Shown: positions 25,571-32,755 of the stretch, piece after piece | How the letters are laid out: each line of letters starts with the position of its first letter | Position numbering within the stretch: the stretch's first letter is position 1 | NCBI GenBank assembly: GCA_044222225.1 | Contig: JBGANR010000011.1 | Coordinates: 62,001 to 126,000 of the forward strand | DNA length: 64,000 nucleotides | Source: JBGANR01 sp044222225 | Lineage (GTDB): Bacteria; Actinomycetota; Actinomycetes; Mycobacteriales; Mycobacteriaceae | Direction: 5' to 3' | The notes under the pieces: generated by a model | Told to the model about the DNA's origin: nothing | Seen by the model: the letters and a program-made list of their open reading frames with translations, nothing else | Database searches by the model: none | Made by a program: the position numbers and the translations under genes

Positions 25571-25698
25571 GCCACGGGCCACCGCCAGAATCGTCTCCGC
25601 GAGATCGGCGGGTTCGGCGTGACCGAGACCGTGTCACCCCTCTCGAAATCATGGAACCGCTACCGCGGCACGACCGTCCGCGTGACCCGCCCGACGGG
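25571..25698 (-). pseudogene. fragment of a second dinB (DNA polymerase IV) gene
   Basis: On the minus strand the translation GRVTRTVVPR, a stop, RFHDFERGDTVSV and, after a +1/-1 shift, EPADLAETILAVARG lines up with GRVTRTVVLRLRFDDFEKATRS and EPTDLTEVILAVARS of the intact dinB 2.2-3.5 kb to the right. Only about 42 codons remain, from the little-finger region, with one stop and one frameshift. The piece lies just left of the MazG/DUF2075 cassette, and the intact dinB lies just right of it, both on the same strand. Confidence 0.7.
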
Positions 25699-25773
25699 AA
25701 GAAGACTCGTACAGGGATGAACCATCTGGCGCGTTCTCCGAAATCAGTCGCGATCGGCTGCAAGACTCTGGGC

Positions 25774-26106
25774 ATGAGCCAGCCGTTTCACGATGTACGG
25801 GACGCCTTGCGTACGTTCGTCGCCGAGCGCGAGTGGGGGCAGTTCCACTCTCCGGCAAGCCTGTCCAGGTCGATCGTCATCGAGGCGGGCGAGCTCCTCG
25901 AGTGCTTTCAGTGGTCGGATGCCGCCGACGCCGCCGCGGTCAAGTCGGAACTCGCCGACGTCCTGACCTACGCCTACCTGCTGGCCGATCAGCTCGGGTT
26001 GGATCCGGGACAGATCGTGATGGACAAGCTGGCCGTGACTGCTGAGAAGTACCCGGCCGAGCGCGCCCGAGGGCGGAGTGACAAGTATGACCGGCTTCCG
26101 GATTGA
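25774..26106 (+). CDS. MazG-like nucleotide pyrophosphohydrolase
   Basis: A 110-residue all-alpha NTP pyrophosphatase of the short MazG/RS21-C6 type, which hydrolyses (d)NTPs to monophosphates. FHDVRDALRTFVAEREWGQFHSPASLSRSIVIEAGELLECFQWSD carries the ExxE metal motif (EAGE). AAAVKSELADVLTYAYLLADQL carries the matching ExxD. The ATG at 25774 is preferred over 25717, which sits directly after a poor ribosome site and adds a non-conserved tail. Its end overlaps the GIY-YIG/DUF2075 gene by about 20 bases, so the two are a fixed pair. Such pairs occur in many bacteria; a role in phage defence by nucleotide or nucleic-acid attack is a plausible inference. Confidence 0.87.
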   Translation: MSQPFHDVRDALRTFVAEREWGQFHSPASLSRSIVIEAGELLECFQWSDAADAAAVKSELADVLTYAYLLADQLGLDPGQIVMDKLAVTAEKYPAERARGRSDKYDRLPD

Positions 26107-27803
26107 TCCCGTTCTGTTCGCACCGGGGGCGGTGAGGTCCTGGGCGGCGCTGGATCGCAGGCACTCGAACTGGCCGATCGTCTACACGCTGGACGGAACG
26201 GGCGAGATCTATGTCGGCGAATCGATCAACGGCTCCGGCCGTCTCAAGCAGCACCTCGACAGCGGCACGAAGAAAAAGCTCGCCACCGCACGGATCATCG
26301 TGGGCGACACGTTCAACAAGTCCGTGTGCCTCGATCTCGAGTCGTACTTGATCCGGCTTTTCGCCGGGGACGGCCGGTTCCAGGTGATCAACCGCAACGA
26401 CGGGATCACCAACGCCGACTATTACGGCCGCTCCGGCTACCAGGCAACGTTCCACGCGATCTTCGAGCAGCTCCGCGAACTGGGCCTCTTCACGCGGCCG
26501 ATTCGTGAGATCGAGAACACCGACCTCTTCAAACTCTCGCCGTTCAAGGCGCTGAGCCAGGATCAGGCGATCGCCGTCGAGGACATCCTCAGCGGCCTGT
26601 TCGACGATCTGGAGAACCAGAAGCCGAGCAGGATCATCATCCAGGGAGATCCCGGAACCGGCAAGACGGTTGTCGCCATCTACCTCATGAAGTTGCTGGC
26701 CGACATCCAGAACGCCGACCTCTCGGAACCCAACGAGGGAGACTCGATCCTCAGTGAGTTCTTCGTCGAGGGTTACCCGAATCTTCTCGCCGGGTTTCGG
26801 GTGGGTCTCGTCGTTCCGCAGCAGTCGTTGCGAAGTTCGATTCAGAAGGTCTTCAAGAAGACTCCCGGGCTGGACCCGACAGCGTCTTGACGCCCTTCCA
26901 GGCGGGACAGTCCCGGGATGGATTCGATCTGTTGATCGTCGATGAGACCCATCGTTTGAGCCGGCGCGCCAACCAGACCTCGGCCCAGAAGAACCGCCAG
27001 TTCACGGAGATCAATACGCGACTGTTCGGCAAGGACGATCGTTCGTACACCCAGCTCGATTGGATCAACACCGTCAGCACGCACCAGATCTACCTGCTGG
27101 ACGCTGCGCAGAGCGTCCGCCCGATGGACGTCTCGTCCGAATCACTGGCGGGCCTCCTCGGCACCGTCGACGAACACATCGCCGCTACCGCCTGACCTCC
27201 CAGATGCGCGTGAAGACCGACCAGGACTACGTCGGATACGTCCGCCGTGTGCTCGCTCAGCGGCAGCAGTCCACCGAGGAATTCGGCGACTACGACCTTC
27301 GCTTCTTCGACGACTTCGGCAGTATGGTCGAGGCGATCCAAGAATGCGAGCGCGACGTGGGACTTGCGCGACTCTTGGCCGGATACGCATGGCCGTGGAA
27401 GACCAAGTCCGATAAGACGGCCTACGACATCACCATCGACGGCATCCGGTTGCGCTGGAACCAGACGGGCGTCGACTGGGTCAACTCGCCGAGTTCGCCG
27501 AACGAGGTCGGATCGATTCACACGATTCAGGGCTACGACCTGAACTACGCGGGCGTGATCATCGGCGAAGATCTACGGCTCGATCCAGCAAGCGGTCGGA
27601 TGGCATTCGACCGGGCCTCGTACTTCGATACGAAGGGTAAGCAGAACAATCCTGATCGCAAGTTCGACGACGACGATCTCCTGGAGTTCATCCGCAACAT
27701 CTACGCGGTCCTGTTGACCCGGGGAATGCTCGGCACCTACGTGTACGTGTGCGATCCGCCCCTCCGCGAATACCTCCGCCGGTACTTCGGGGCGGCTCTG
27801 TAG
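26087..27803 (+). pseudogene. GIY-YIG nuclease + DUF2075 (Schlafen-like) helicase, split by two frameshifts
   Basis: One gene in three frames. Frame 1 (26087-26890) has WPIVYTLDGTGEIYVGES, the GIY-YIG nuclease core with Glu in DLESYLIRLF, and then the Walker A GDPGTGKTVVA of the DUF2075 ATPase, ending in KTPGLDPTAS. Frame 2 (to 27195) resumes as SVLTPFQAGQSRDGFDLLIVDETHRLSR (Walker B). Frame 3 (to 27803) resumes at RLTSQMRVKTDQDYVGYV and runs through GSIHTIQGYDLNYAGVIIGEDL to the end. Each join needs one missing base, near 26878 and near 27185. Everything else is conserved, so this is either a fresh pseudogene, sequence errors or programmed shifting. GGAG precedes ATG 26087; GTG 26078 is an alternative. 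Confidence 0.85.
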
Positions 27804-27824
27804 GCATCGGTCGCATACATCAGT

Positions 27825-29075
27825 TCAATCCGGCAGCCGGGGCGCATCGGGACGACGGCCGCGCCCCAGCAGCACCCCTCGCGTGACGGCCTCGCGCCCG
27901 AACTTCTGACGCAGCGTGTCGAGCGCCGCGTCCAACTCGGCGGCATGCGCGCGACCCGCCGCGGCCGGGACGACGGCACCAGGTGCGAGCAACCCGCCGA
28001 GATCGAGCGTCAGCTGCACCGCGCCGTGATTCTCGAGGTTGGTCAGCGCCAGGCCGAGCAGCGTGCAGCCGCGCTCGCGGATCAACGGCAGGGCGTCGTC
28101 GAACAGACTGCGGGCGACGGCGAGGATCACCTCCGTCAGATCGGTCGGCTCGACCAGTGATCGACTTCGGGTGGCCTTCTCGAAATCGTCGAAGCGCAGC
28201 CGCAACACCACCGTGCGGGTCACCCGGCCGGCGTCCCGCAGCCGTTCACCGAGCCGGTCGACGATCGTCAGCAGCGTGGCTTCGAGCTCGGCCTCGGACT
28301 TCAAGCGCCTGCCGAGCGCGCGTTGTGCACCGATCGACCGGCGGCGACGCCCGGTCTCCACCCGGCGCGGATCTCGGGCCTGCGACAACGCGTAGAGATG
28401 CCGCCCGGAACCCGGACCGAGCAGCGAGCAGAGTCCGGCCTCGCCGAGTTCCGCGAGTTGCCCGACGGTGCGGATCCCCGCCTCTCGTAACCGCGTCTCG
28501 GTCTTCGGGCCGACGCCCCACAGACGACCCACGGGCAGCGGATGCAGAAACGCGACCTCGCCACCGGCCGGCACCTCGAGCAAACCGTCCGGCTTGCCGA
28601 CGGCGCTGGCCACCTTCGCGACGAACTTGGTGCGCGCCACCCCGACGCTGATGGGCAGCCCGACCTCGACGCGCACCCGTCTGCGGAGCCGGTCCGCGAT
28701 CTGCACCGGGGCGCCGGCGATCACCCGCAGGCCGCCGACGTCGAGAAACGCCTCGTCCACCGAGATGCCCTCGACCAGCGGCGTCGTGTCGTGGAAAACG
28801 TCGAAGACGGCGCGGCTGGCGGCCATGTACACGTCGAAGCGCGGCCGCATGACGATCGCGCCCGGGCACAGGGCTCGCGCCTCGCGCTCCGGCATGGGCG
28901 ACCGCACGCCGAACGCCTTCGCCTCGTAGCTGGCGGCCAACACCACACCGCCGCCGACGAGCACCGGCCTGCCACGCAGGCGGGGATGGTCCCGCTGCTC
29001 GACCGAGGCGTAGAACGAGTCGAGATCGGCATGCAGGATCGACGCCTCGGCGCGCTCCCGACGTTCGATTTTCAT
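27825..29075 (-). CDS. dinB: DNA polymerase IV (Y family)
   Basis: A 416-residue translesion polymerase that bypasses damaged template bases and raises mutation. ILHADLDSFYASVEQRDHPRLRGRPVLVGGG gives the first catalytic Asp. ISVDEAFLDVGGL gives the SVDEAF motif with the other acidic ligands. LPISVGVARTKFVAKVASAVGKPDGL is the finger/thumb region, and GVGPKTETRLREAGIRTVGQLAELGEAG the HhH. The C-terminus VQLTLDLGG resembles a beta-clamp-binding QLxLF-like peptide. ATG 29075 is chosen: a LexA box lies directly against it, leaving no ribosome site, so a leaderless SOS-induced mRNA is likely. The plus-strand DUF2075 cassette converges on it with a 21-bp gap. Confidence 0.95.
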   Translation of the reverse strand: MKIERRERAEASILHADLDSFYASVEQRDHPRLRGRPVLVGGGVVLAASYEAKAFGVRSPMPEREARALCPGAIVMRPRFDVYMAASRAVFDVFHDTTPLVEGISVDEAFLDVGGLRVIAGAPVQIADRLRRRVRVEVGLPISVGVARTKFVAKVASAVGKPDGLLEVPAGGEVAFLHPLPVGRLWGVGPKTETRLREAGIRTVGQLAELGEAGLCSLLGPGSGRHLYALSQARDPRRVETGRRRRSIGAQRALGRRLKSEAELEATLLTIVDRLGERLRDAGRVTRTVVLRLRFDDFEKATRSRSLVEPTDLTEVILAVARSLFDDALPLIRERGCTLLGLALTNLENHGAVQLTLDLGGLLAPGAVVPAAAGRAHAAELDAALDTLRQKFGREAVTRGVLLGRGRRPDAPRLPD

Positions 29076-29087
29076 GAACACATGTTC
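29076..29087 (-). promoter_or_regulatory. LexA (SOS) box at the dinB start
   Basis: GAAC-ACAT-GTTC is a perfect 4-bp-arm palindrome preceded by T and followed by G, matching the actinobacterial SOS box core GAAC-N4-GTTC. It touches the dinB ATG, where LexA would block initiation. Confidence 0.75.
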
Positions 29088-29180
29088 GCATCGACCACCG
29101 ACAGATTTCGGGGCGAAGCGGCAGGGTCATCGCGACGACATCCGACGGACGCGATCGGCCCCGCGAAGCCACCAAGAGAG

Positions 29181-29249
29181 TCCTGCTGAAGGTAGCGTAG
29201 AACTGCTGCTAAAGGTAGCGCAGGACTCCTGCTAAAGGTAGCGTAGGAC
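29181..29249 (+). repeat. three tandem 23-bp iterons in front of the DUF4143 gene
   Basis: Units at 29181, 29204 and 29227 share CTGCT-RAAGGTAGCG-YAG-RAC. Each holds GCTA-AAGG-TAGC, a short palindrome (the first has GCTG). The last unit ends one base before the ATG and supplies the AGGA ribosome site. The 23-bp period is about two turns of DNA. This is the arrangement of an autoregulatory operator. Confidence 0.85.
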
Positions 29250-29250
29250 C

Positions 29251-30501
29251 ATGGGATACGACGTCAGGACCATCGACCGCGAACTCGATGAACTGCTGCC
29301 CGTCGCACCCGCGATCGCGATCGACGGCCCGAAAGGCGTCGGTAAGACGGCCACCGCCAAGCGTCGCGCGACGACGACCTGGCTCTTGGACGACCCGACG
29401 CAGCTCGCACTCCTGAAAGCCGATCCCTCCTTCGCCGGTGCACCGGCCGGCACCCTGCTCATCGACGAATGGCAACGGTTTCCGGCGGCGTGGGACTCGG
29501 TACGGCGACAGGTCGACGACGGCGCGCCCGCCGGCCGCTTCCTCCTCACCGGGAGCGCCACACCAGCCGCCGGGGTGGACACCCACACCGGCGCAGGCCG
29601 GATCCTGTCACTGCGGATGCGCCCCATGGCGCTCTACGAACGACGCCCGACGTCGCCCACCGTCAGCCTGCGGGCGCTTCTTCACGGGGACGCCGCAGCG
29701 ATCGCCGGTTCGACGACGCTCACGGTCGCCGACTACTTCGCCGCGATCGAGGCCGGCGGCTTCCCCGGCATCACCGGTCAGTCCCCCCGACTCCGACGCG
29801 GTCTGCTCGACGCCTATGTCCAGCGGATCATCGACCGCGACCTTCCCGACCACGGCGTCTCGGTTCGCCGCCCGGAGACACTGCGCCGTTGGCTCGCCGC
29901 CTACGCCGCGGCATCGTCGATGACGACGTCCTATTCTCGCCTCCTCGACGCCACGACCGGAGGCGACGGTTCTCAGCCCGCCAAGACCACGACGATCGCG
30001 TACCGCGACCACCTCGCCGCACTGTGGCTGCTCGACCCCGTCCCAGGCTGGAGCCCCAGCCGCAACCCGCTGCCCCGGCTGCAGCAGGCGCCCAAACACC
30101 AACTGGCCGATCCGGCGCTTGCCGCGCGCTTGCTCAACCTCTCCGCGCAGACTCTGGCGACGTCCGTCGGCGCCGCCATGGCGGGACCGCTGTTCGAGTC
30201 GTTGACGACCCTCACCGTCCGCGTCGCCGCGCAGGCCGCAGAGGCGCGAGTCGGCCATCTCCGTACCCGCAACGGCGACCACGAGGTCGATCTCATCGTC
30301 GAGGGACCGGACGGTCAAATCGTGGGGATCGAGGTGAAGCTCGCCGCGATCGCAGACGATTCCGATGTCCGGCACCTGCGCTGGCTGCGCGAGCAACTGC
30401 CGCAGGACGTCGTCGATCTTGTCGTCATCACCACCGGAACACATGCCTACCGACGCCAGGACGGCATCGCCGTCGTCCCGCTCGCGCTGCTCGGCGAATG
30501 A
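29251..30501 (+). CDS. AAA ATPase with DUF4143 and PD-(D/E)XK-like end
   Basis: A 416-residue member of the AAA_14/DUF4143 group. AIAIDGPKGVGKTATAKRRATTTWLLDD is the Walker A. TLLIDEWQRFPAAWDSVRRQVDD the Walker B, and FLLTGSATPA the sensor. DUF4143 follows (VQRIIDRDLPDHGVSVRRPETLRRWLAAYAA ... YRDHLAALWLLDPVPGW). Near the end HEVDLIVEGPDGQIVGIEVKL resembles a PD-(D/E)XK nuclease core (D-x10-12-E-V-K). Such proteins are common in actinobacteria, and their role is unknown; they are often linked to toxin-antitoxin-like regulation. Three 23-bp iterons stand directly before the ATG, pointing to self-repression. It overlaps the Uma2 gene by 4 bp. Confidence 0.88.
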   Translation: MGYDVRTIDRELDELLPVAPAIAIDGPKGVGKTATAKRRATTTWLLDDPTQLALLKADPSFAGAPAGTLLIDEWQRFPAAWDSVRRQVDDGAPAGRFLLTGSATPAAGVDTHTGAGRILSLRMRPMALYERRPTSPTVSLRALLHGDAAAIAGSTTLTVADYFAAIEAGGFPGITGQSPRLRRGLLDAYVQRIIDRDLPDHGVSVRRPETLRRWLAAYAAASSMTTSYSRLLDATTGGDGSQPAKTTTIAYRDHLAALWLLDPVPGWSPSRNPLPRLQQAPKHQLADPALAARLLNLSAQTLATSVGAAMAGPLFESLTTLTVRVAAQAAEARVGHLRTRNGDHEVDLIVEGPDGQIVGIEVKLAAIADDSDVRHLRWLREQLPQDVVDLVVITTGTHAYRRQDGIAVVPLALLGE

Positions 30502-30914
30502 TCAGCGCAGAACAGTACGACTCCTGGGCCGAGGAGCAGTGCGCAGGCATCGAGATCGTGGACGGAATGGCAGTCGCACGCCCGAGCGCCTCCAAACGGC
30601 ACAACCGACTGGCCCGGATTCTGGCCAACGCATTAGATGCCGCGGCAGGCCCGGACTGGAACGCCGATACGGACTTCGACGTCCGGCTACAAGACGTCCC
30701 GCTGACCAACCGCCGTCCGGACGTCGTCGTCTACCGGGCGGAGACCATCGACCTCACACCCACCCGCCCCGAACAGGCCGTGACCGGTGTACCCGTGATC
30801 TACACCCATGTCCTCGATCCCGCCGTCGGGGTCTATCGGGACGGCGAGACGTTCACCGGCACGATCAAGACGGTCGCACCCTTCCCCGTCACCGTCGACC
30901 TGGGAACCGTCTGA
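30498..30914 (+). CDS. Uma2-family (DUF820) endonuclease-like protein, internally shortened
   Basis: A 138-residue protein. ISAEQYDSWAEEQCAGIEIVDGMAVARPSASKRHNRLARILANAL and NRRPDVVVYRAETIDLTPTRPEQ are the first half of a Uma2 protein. The family end TGVPVIYTHVLDPAVGVYRDGETFTG follows immediately. In full-length actinobacterial members about 40 residues separate these parts and carry the EVxSP...K...Y catalytic stretch, which is missing here. The frame is kept, so a folded protein is possible but a PD-(D/E)XK active site is not complete. ATGA overlap with the DUF4143 gene. From memory full-length members are 180-190 residues. Confidence 0.72.
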   Translation: MISAEQYDSWAEEQCAGIEIVDGMAVARPSASKRHNRLARILANALDAAAGPDWNADTDFDVRLQDVPLTNRRPDVVVYRAETIDLTPTRPEQAVTGVPVIYTHVLDPAVGVYRDGETFTGTIKTVAPFPVTVDLGTV

Positions 30915-30942
30915 CGATCTCGCCGGATCTGTCCCCAGCCGA

Positions 30943-31455
30943 TCACCGCGCTCGCACCGGTTCCCACAACCCATCGGCGTTGAGGTGATGAGTCATCCGG
31001 AACCGGATCGGCGCATCGACCCACCCCACGCGCTGTTGCTCGATCAACGGAACGACGAATGGACTCGCCGACTCGAGTTCGAGGGGATCGACCCAGGCCG
31101 TTTCGAGAATGCGCGGCTCACCGGGAGGAACTCGCGGCGTACCGCCGCCGACAGCCGTCGCCTCGAAGAAATGGATCAGCTTCCGTTGCCGTCGTTCACG
31201 CCATTCGTGGATGCAGTACGCCACCAGACGACCGACCTCGACGTCCATCCCGGTCTCTTCTACCGTCTCCCGCGCCGCGGCGTCTTCGAGCGTCTCACCT
31301 CGATCGACATGACCGCCCGGCAACTCCCACCTCGTCACGCTGGAGCGTTCGTGGCGCACCATCAGCCACAACGGCTCTCGACTCGTCACCGTGAAAGCGG
31401 TCGCGGCCGTCGTCCAAGACTCGCTCACAGCAACCCCGACCGCCGCGCCAGGCAT
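30943..31455 (-). CDS. NUDIX hydrolase
   Basis: A 170-residue protein with a complete NUDIX box, GGHVDRGETLEDAAARETVEETGM, including the catalytic RETVEE. AFTVTSREPLWLMVRHERSSVTRWELPGG before it and YCIHEWRERRQRKLIHFFEA after it resemble (8-oxo-)dGTPase-like members that act on nucleotides or other phosphoanhydrides; the substrate is not fixed. Start codon ATG 31455 is used, but an internal GTG at residue 10 is possible. It converges with the Uma2 gene with a 28-bp gap and follows the HEPN-like gene on the same strand almost directly (4 bp gap). Confidence 0.88.
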   Translation of the reverse strand: MPGAAVGVAVSESWTTAATAFTVTSREPLWLMVRHERSSVTRWELPGGHVDRGETLEDAAARETVEETGMDVEVGRLVAYCIHEWRERRQRKLIHFFEATAVGGGTPRVPPGEPRILETAWVDPLELESASPFVVPLIEQQRVGWVDAPIRFRMTHHLNADGLWEPVRAR

Positions 31456-31458
31456 CGC

Positions 31459-32064
31459 TCATCGACTGCGCGGTCCGCCCGACTTCAACAGCGCCAACCG
31501 CAGGAAACACTCGTACGAGGGCCGCCAGTTCATATTCTTCGCGCTGCCGGTCTCCCCCGCTCGCCACATCTCCCGGGCGGCATGAACGGCGGCTTCGGCA
31601 TCAAGAACGTGGCCGACGGTTACGGCACGGACCGGATCGTAGTTTCCGTCGTAGTCGGCACGATGCCTGGCGTTCTGTAGCTGCTGAAATCCTTCGGCAA
31701 GAAGAATCAGTTCCTTCGGGGGCGAAAAACTACCGGCGGCTGAGCGGATCGCCATCACCGCCGAGCGGTTCGCCTTCGCCAACTGCTCCGTCGGCCTGCC
31801 ACTGTCGGCGTCGAGGACGACTGTCGCGGCGTTGTAGACGCCTGTGTGAGTGAACCAACGAGAGATCTCCGCGATCTCAGGTTCGGTAGCACCTGGAAGA
31901 AAGACCAACGATCCGTGGCGTATCACCTGATGGAAAAGCGCGTAATAGGCCGTCGATGTCGCGCGCCGCAGATCAGCCAACGCCGGCCGGCCACGACCTG
32001 CCCCATGCCCGGCAAGTGTCGATGCCGTCTTCAACAAGCCCGAGGCCAGGATTCGCCGCGTCAT
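31459..32064 (-). CDS. HEPN-like protein (UPF0332-type)
   Basis: A 201-residue helical protein. LADLRRATSTAYYALFHQVIRHG is the typical first HEPN helix pair. Near the end QLQNARHRADYDGNYDPVRAVTVGHVLDAEAAVHAAREMWRAG matches the UPF0332/COG1895 pattern RxRADYD followed by an alpha-helix. The region in between (LPGATEPEIAEISRWFTHTGVYNAATVVLDADSG) is longer than in short HEPN toxins. GGGGATGATGA precedes the ATG. It follows a small acidic protein gene by 26 bp. Ribonuclease activity is an inference from the family, not visible here beyond the motif. Confidence 0.65.
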   Translation of the reverse strand: MTRRILASGLLKTASTLAGHGAGRGRPALADLRRATSTAYYALFHQVIRHGSLVFLPGATEPEIAEISRWFTHTGVYNAATVVLDADSGRPTEQLAKANRSAVMAIRSAAGSFSPPKELILLAEGFQQLQNARHRADYDGNYDPVRAVTVGHVLDAEAAVHAAREMWRAGETGSAKNMNWRPSYECFLRLALLKSGGPRSR

Positions 32065-32090
32065 TCATCATCCCCCGCTCATACCCCGAC

Positions 32091-32432
32091 TTACTCGTCG
32101 GGCTCCGGAACTTCCTCCGGTGCCGTTTCTGCTTCCGACGCCTCGTCCGTGGTCAGCACCACCAGCGTCTGTCCGGGGAGAGCCGAAGAAAGACCATCGA
32201 TCGCTCGATCAAACGCCTTGGCGACCGCCCGCCTGACTTCGAATGCAGACTCGACATCCCACGTGTCGCCCTCAGGCCGGTTCAATACCAGAATAAGCCG
32301 CCACGCCTCGTCCCCCGCACCGTCTGCATAGGTCTCGACGTCGATCCGCTTCGGACGGATCGACGTCGAGAGCCGAGCGTTCACCTGTGCTACCAGCTCC
32401 TCCACCGAGGGCTCCGTGCGCGCTGCCGACAT
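32091..32432 (-). CDS. small acidic protein of unknown function, paired with HEPN-like gene
   Basis: A 113-residue protein. SAARTEPSVEELVAQVNARLSTSIRPKRIDVETYADGAGDEAWRLILVLNRPEGDTWDVESAFEVRRAVAKAFD shows two helices and a beta hairpin with no named domain I recognise. The C-terminal tail TTDEASEAETAPEEVPEPDE is strongly acidic. ATG 32432 with AGAGG upstream is preferred over the longer frame. It sits first in a two-gene unit with the HEPN-like protein, an order and size that fit an antitoxin or a modulator, but this is inference. Confidence 0.6.
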   Translation of the reverse strand: MSAARTEPSVEELVAQVNARLSTSIRPKRIDVETYADGAGDEAWRLILVLNRPEGDTWDVESAFEVRRAVAKAFDRAIDGLSSALPGQTLVVLTTDEASEAETAPEEVPEPDE

Positions 32433-32551
32433 GACACCTCTGCTCTCTGCCCGGATCCGCGACCGTCCAGGCCCCGGATCGTCGCGTCCCGTCCAACCTG
32501 CCACATTCGAAGCGATCCCCGACGGACCAGCCGGAAGACGGGTCGTCTCCC

Positions 32552-32755
32552 TCAGCGATCCCGCCTGCGCGACGATGTCGAATCCTCGCCGTCCCCGGGA
32601 TCGTCGAACGACGCCGGCAACCCCCGGATGCGCTTGTTCATGTTGCGGATGAGCAGCACCGTCGCGATGAGCAGCAGCAGGATGACGAGCAGCCCGATCG
32701 GCGACGCCTTGCCGAACTCCGGGCCGTTCACCGCGAGATCCAATACCTCGGTCAT
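32552..32755 (-). CDS. small single-span membrane protein beside mca
   Basis: A 67-residue protein with one clear membrane helix, IGLLVILLLLIATVLLIRNM (residues 20-39), a short outside N-terminus and a cytoplasmic tail rich in Asp, Ser and Arg. It occupies the place of Rv1081c between greA and mca in M. tuberculosis (from memory). The ATG overlaps the mca stop by 4 bp (ATGA), so it is co-translated with mca. No domain is known to me. It could be a partner that brings mca or another enzyme to the membrane, but there is no evidence for this. Confidence 0.75.
   Translation of the reverse strand: MTEVLDLAVNGPEFGKASPIGLLVILLLLIATVLLIRNMNKRIRGLPASFDDPGDGEDSTSSRRRDR

Noticed and set aside
29181..29249. 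CRISPR array
   Set aside because: The three 23-bp copies abut with no spacers, so they are iterons. No cas genes are in the window.
24641..32540. Prophage or integrative element
   Set aside because: The segment is mosaic and of lower GC, but no integrase, tRNA end, direct-repeat att site or phage structural gene could be seen.
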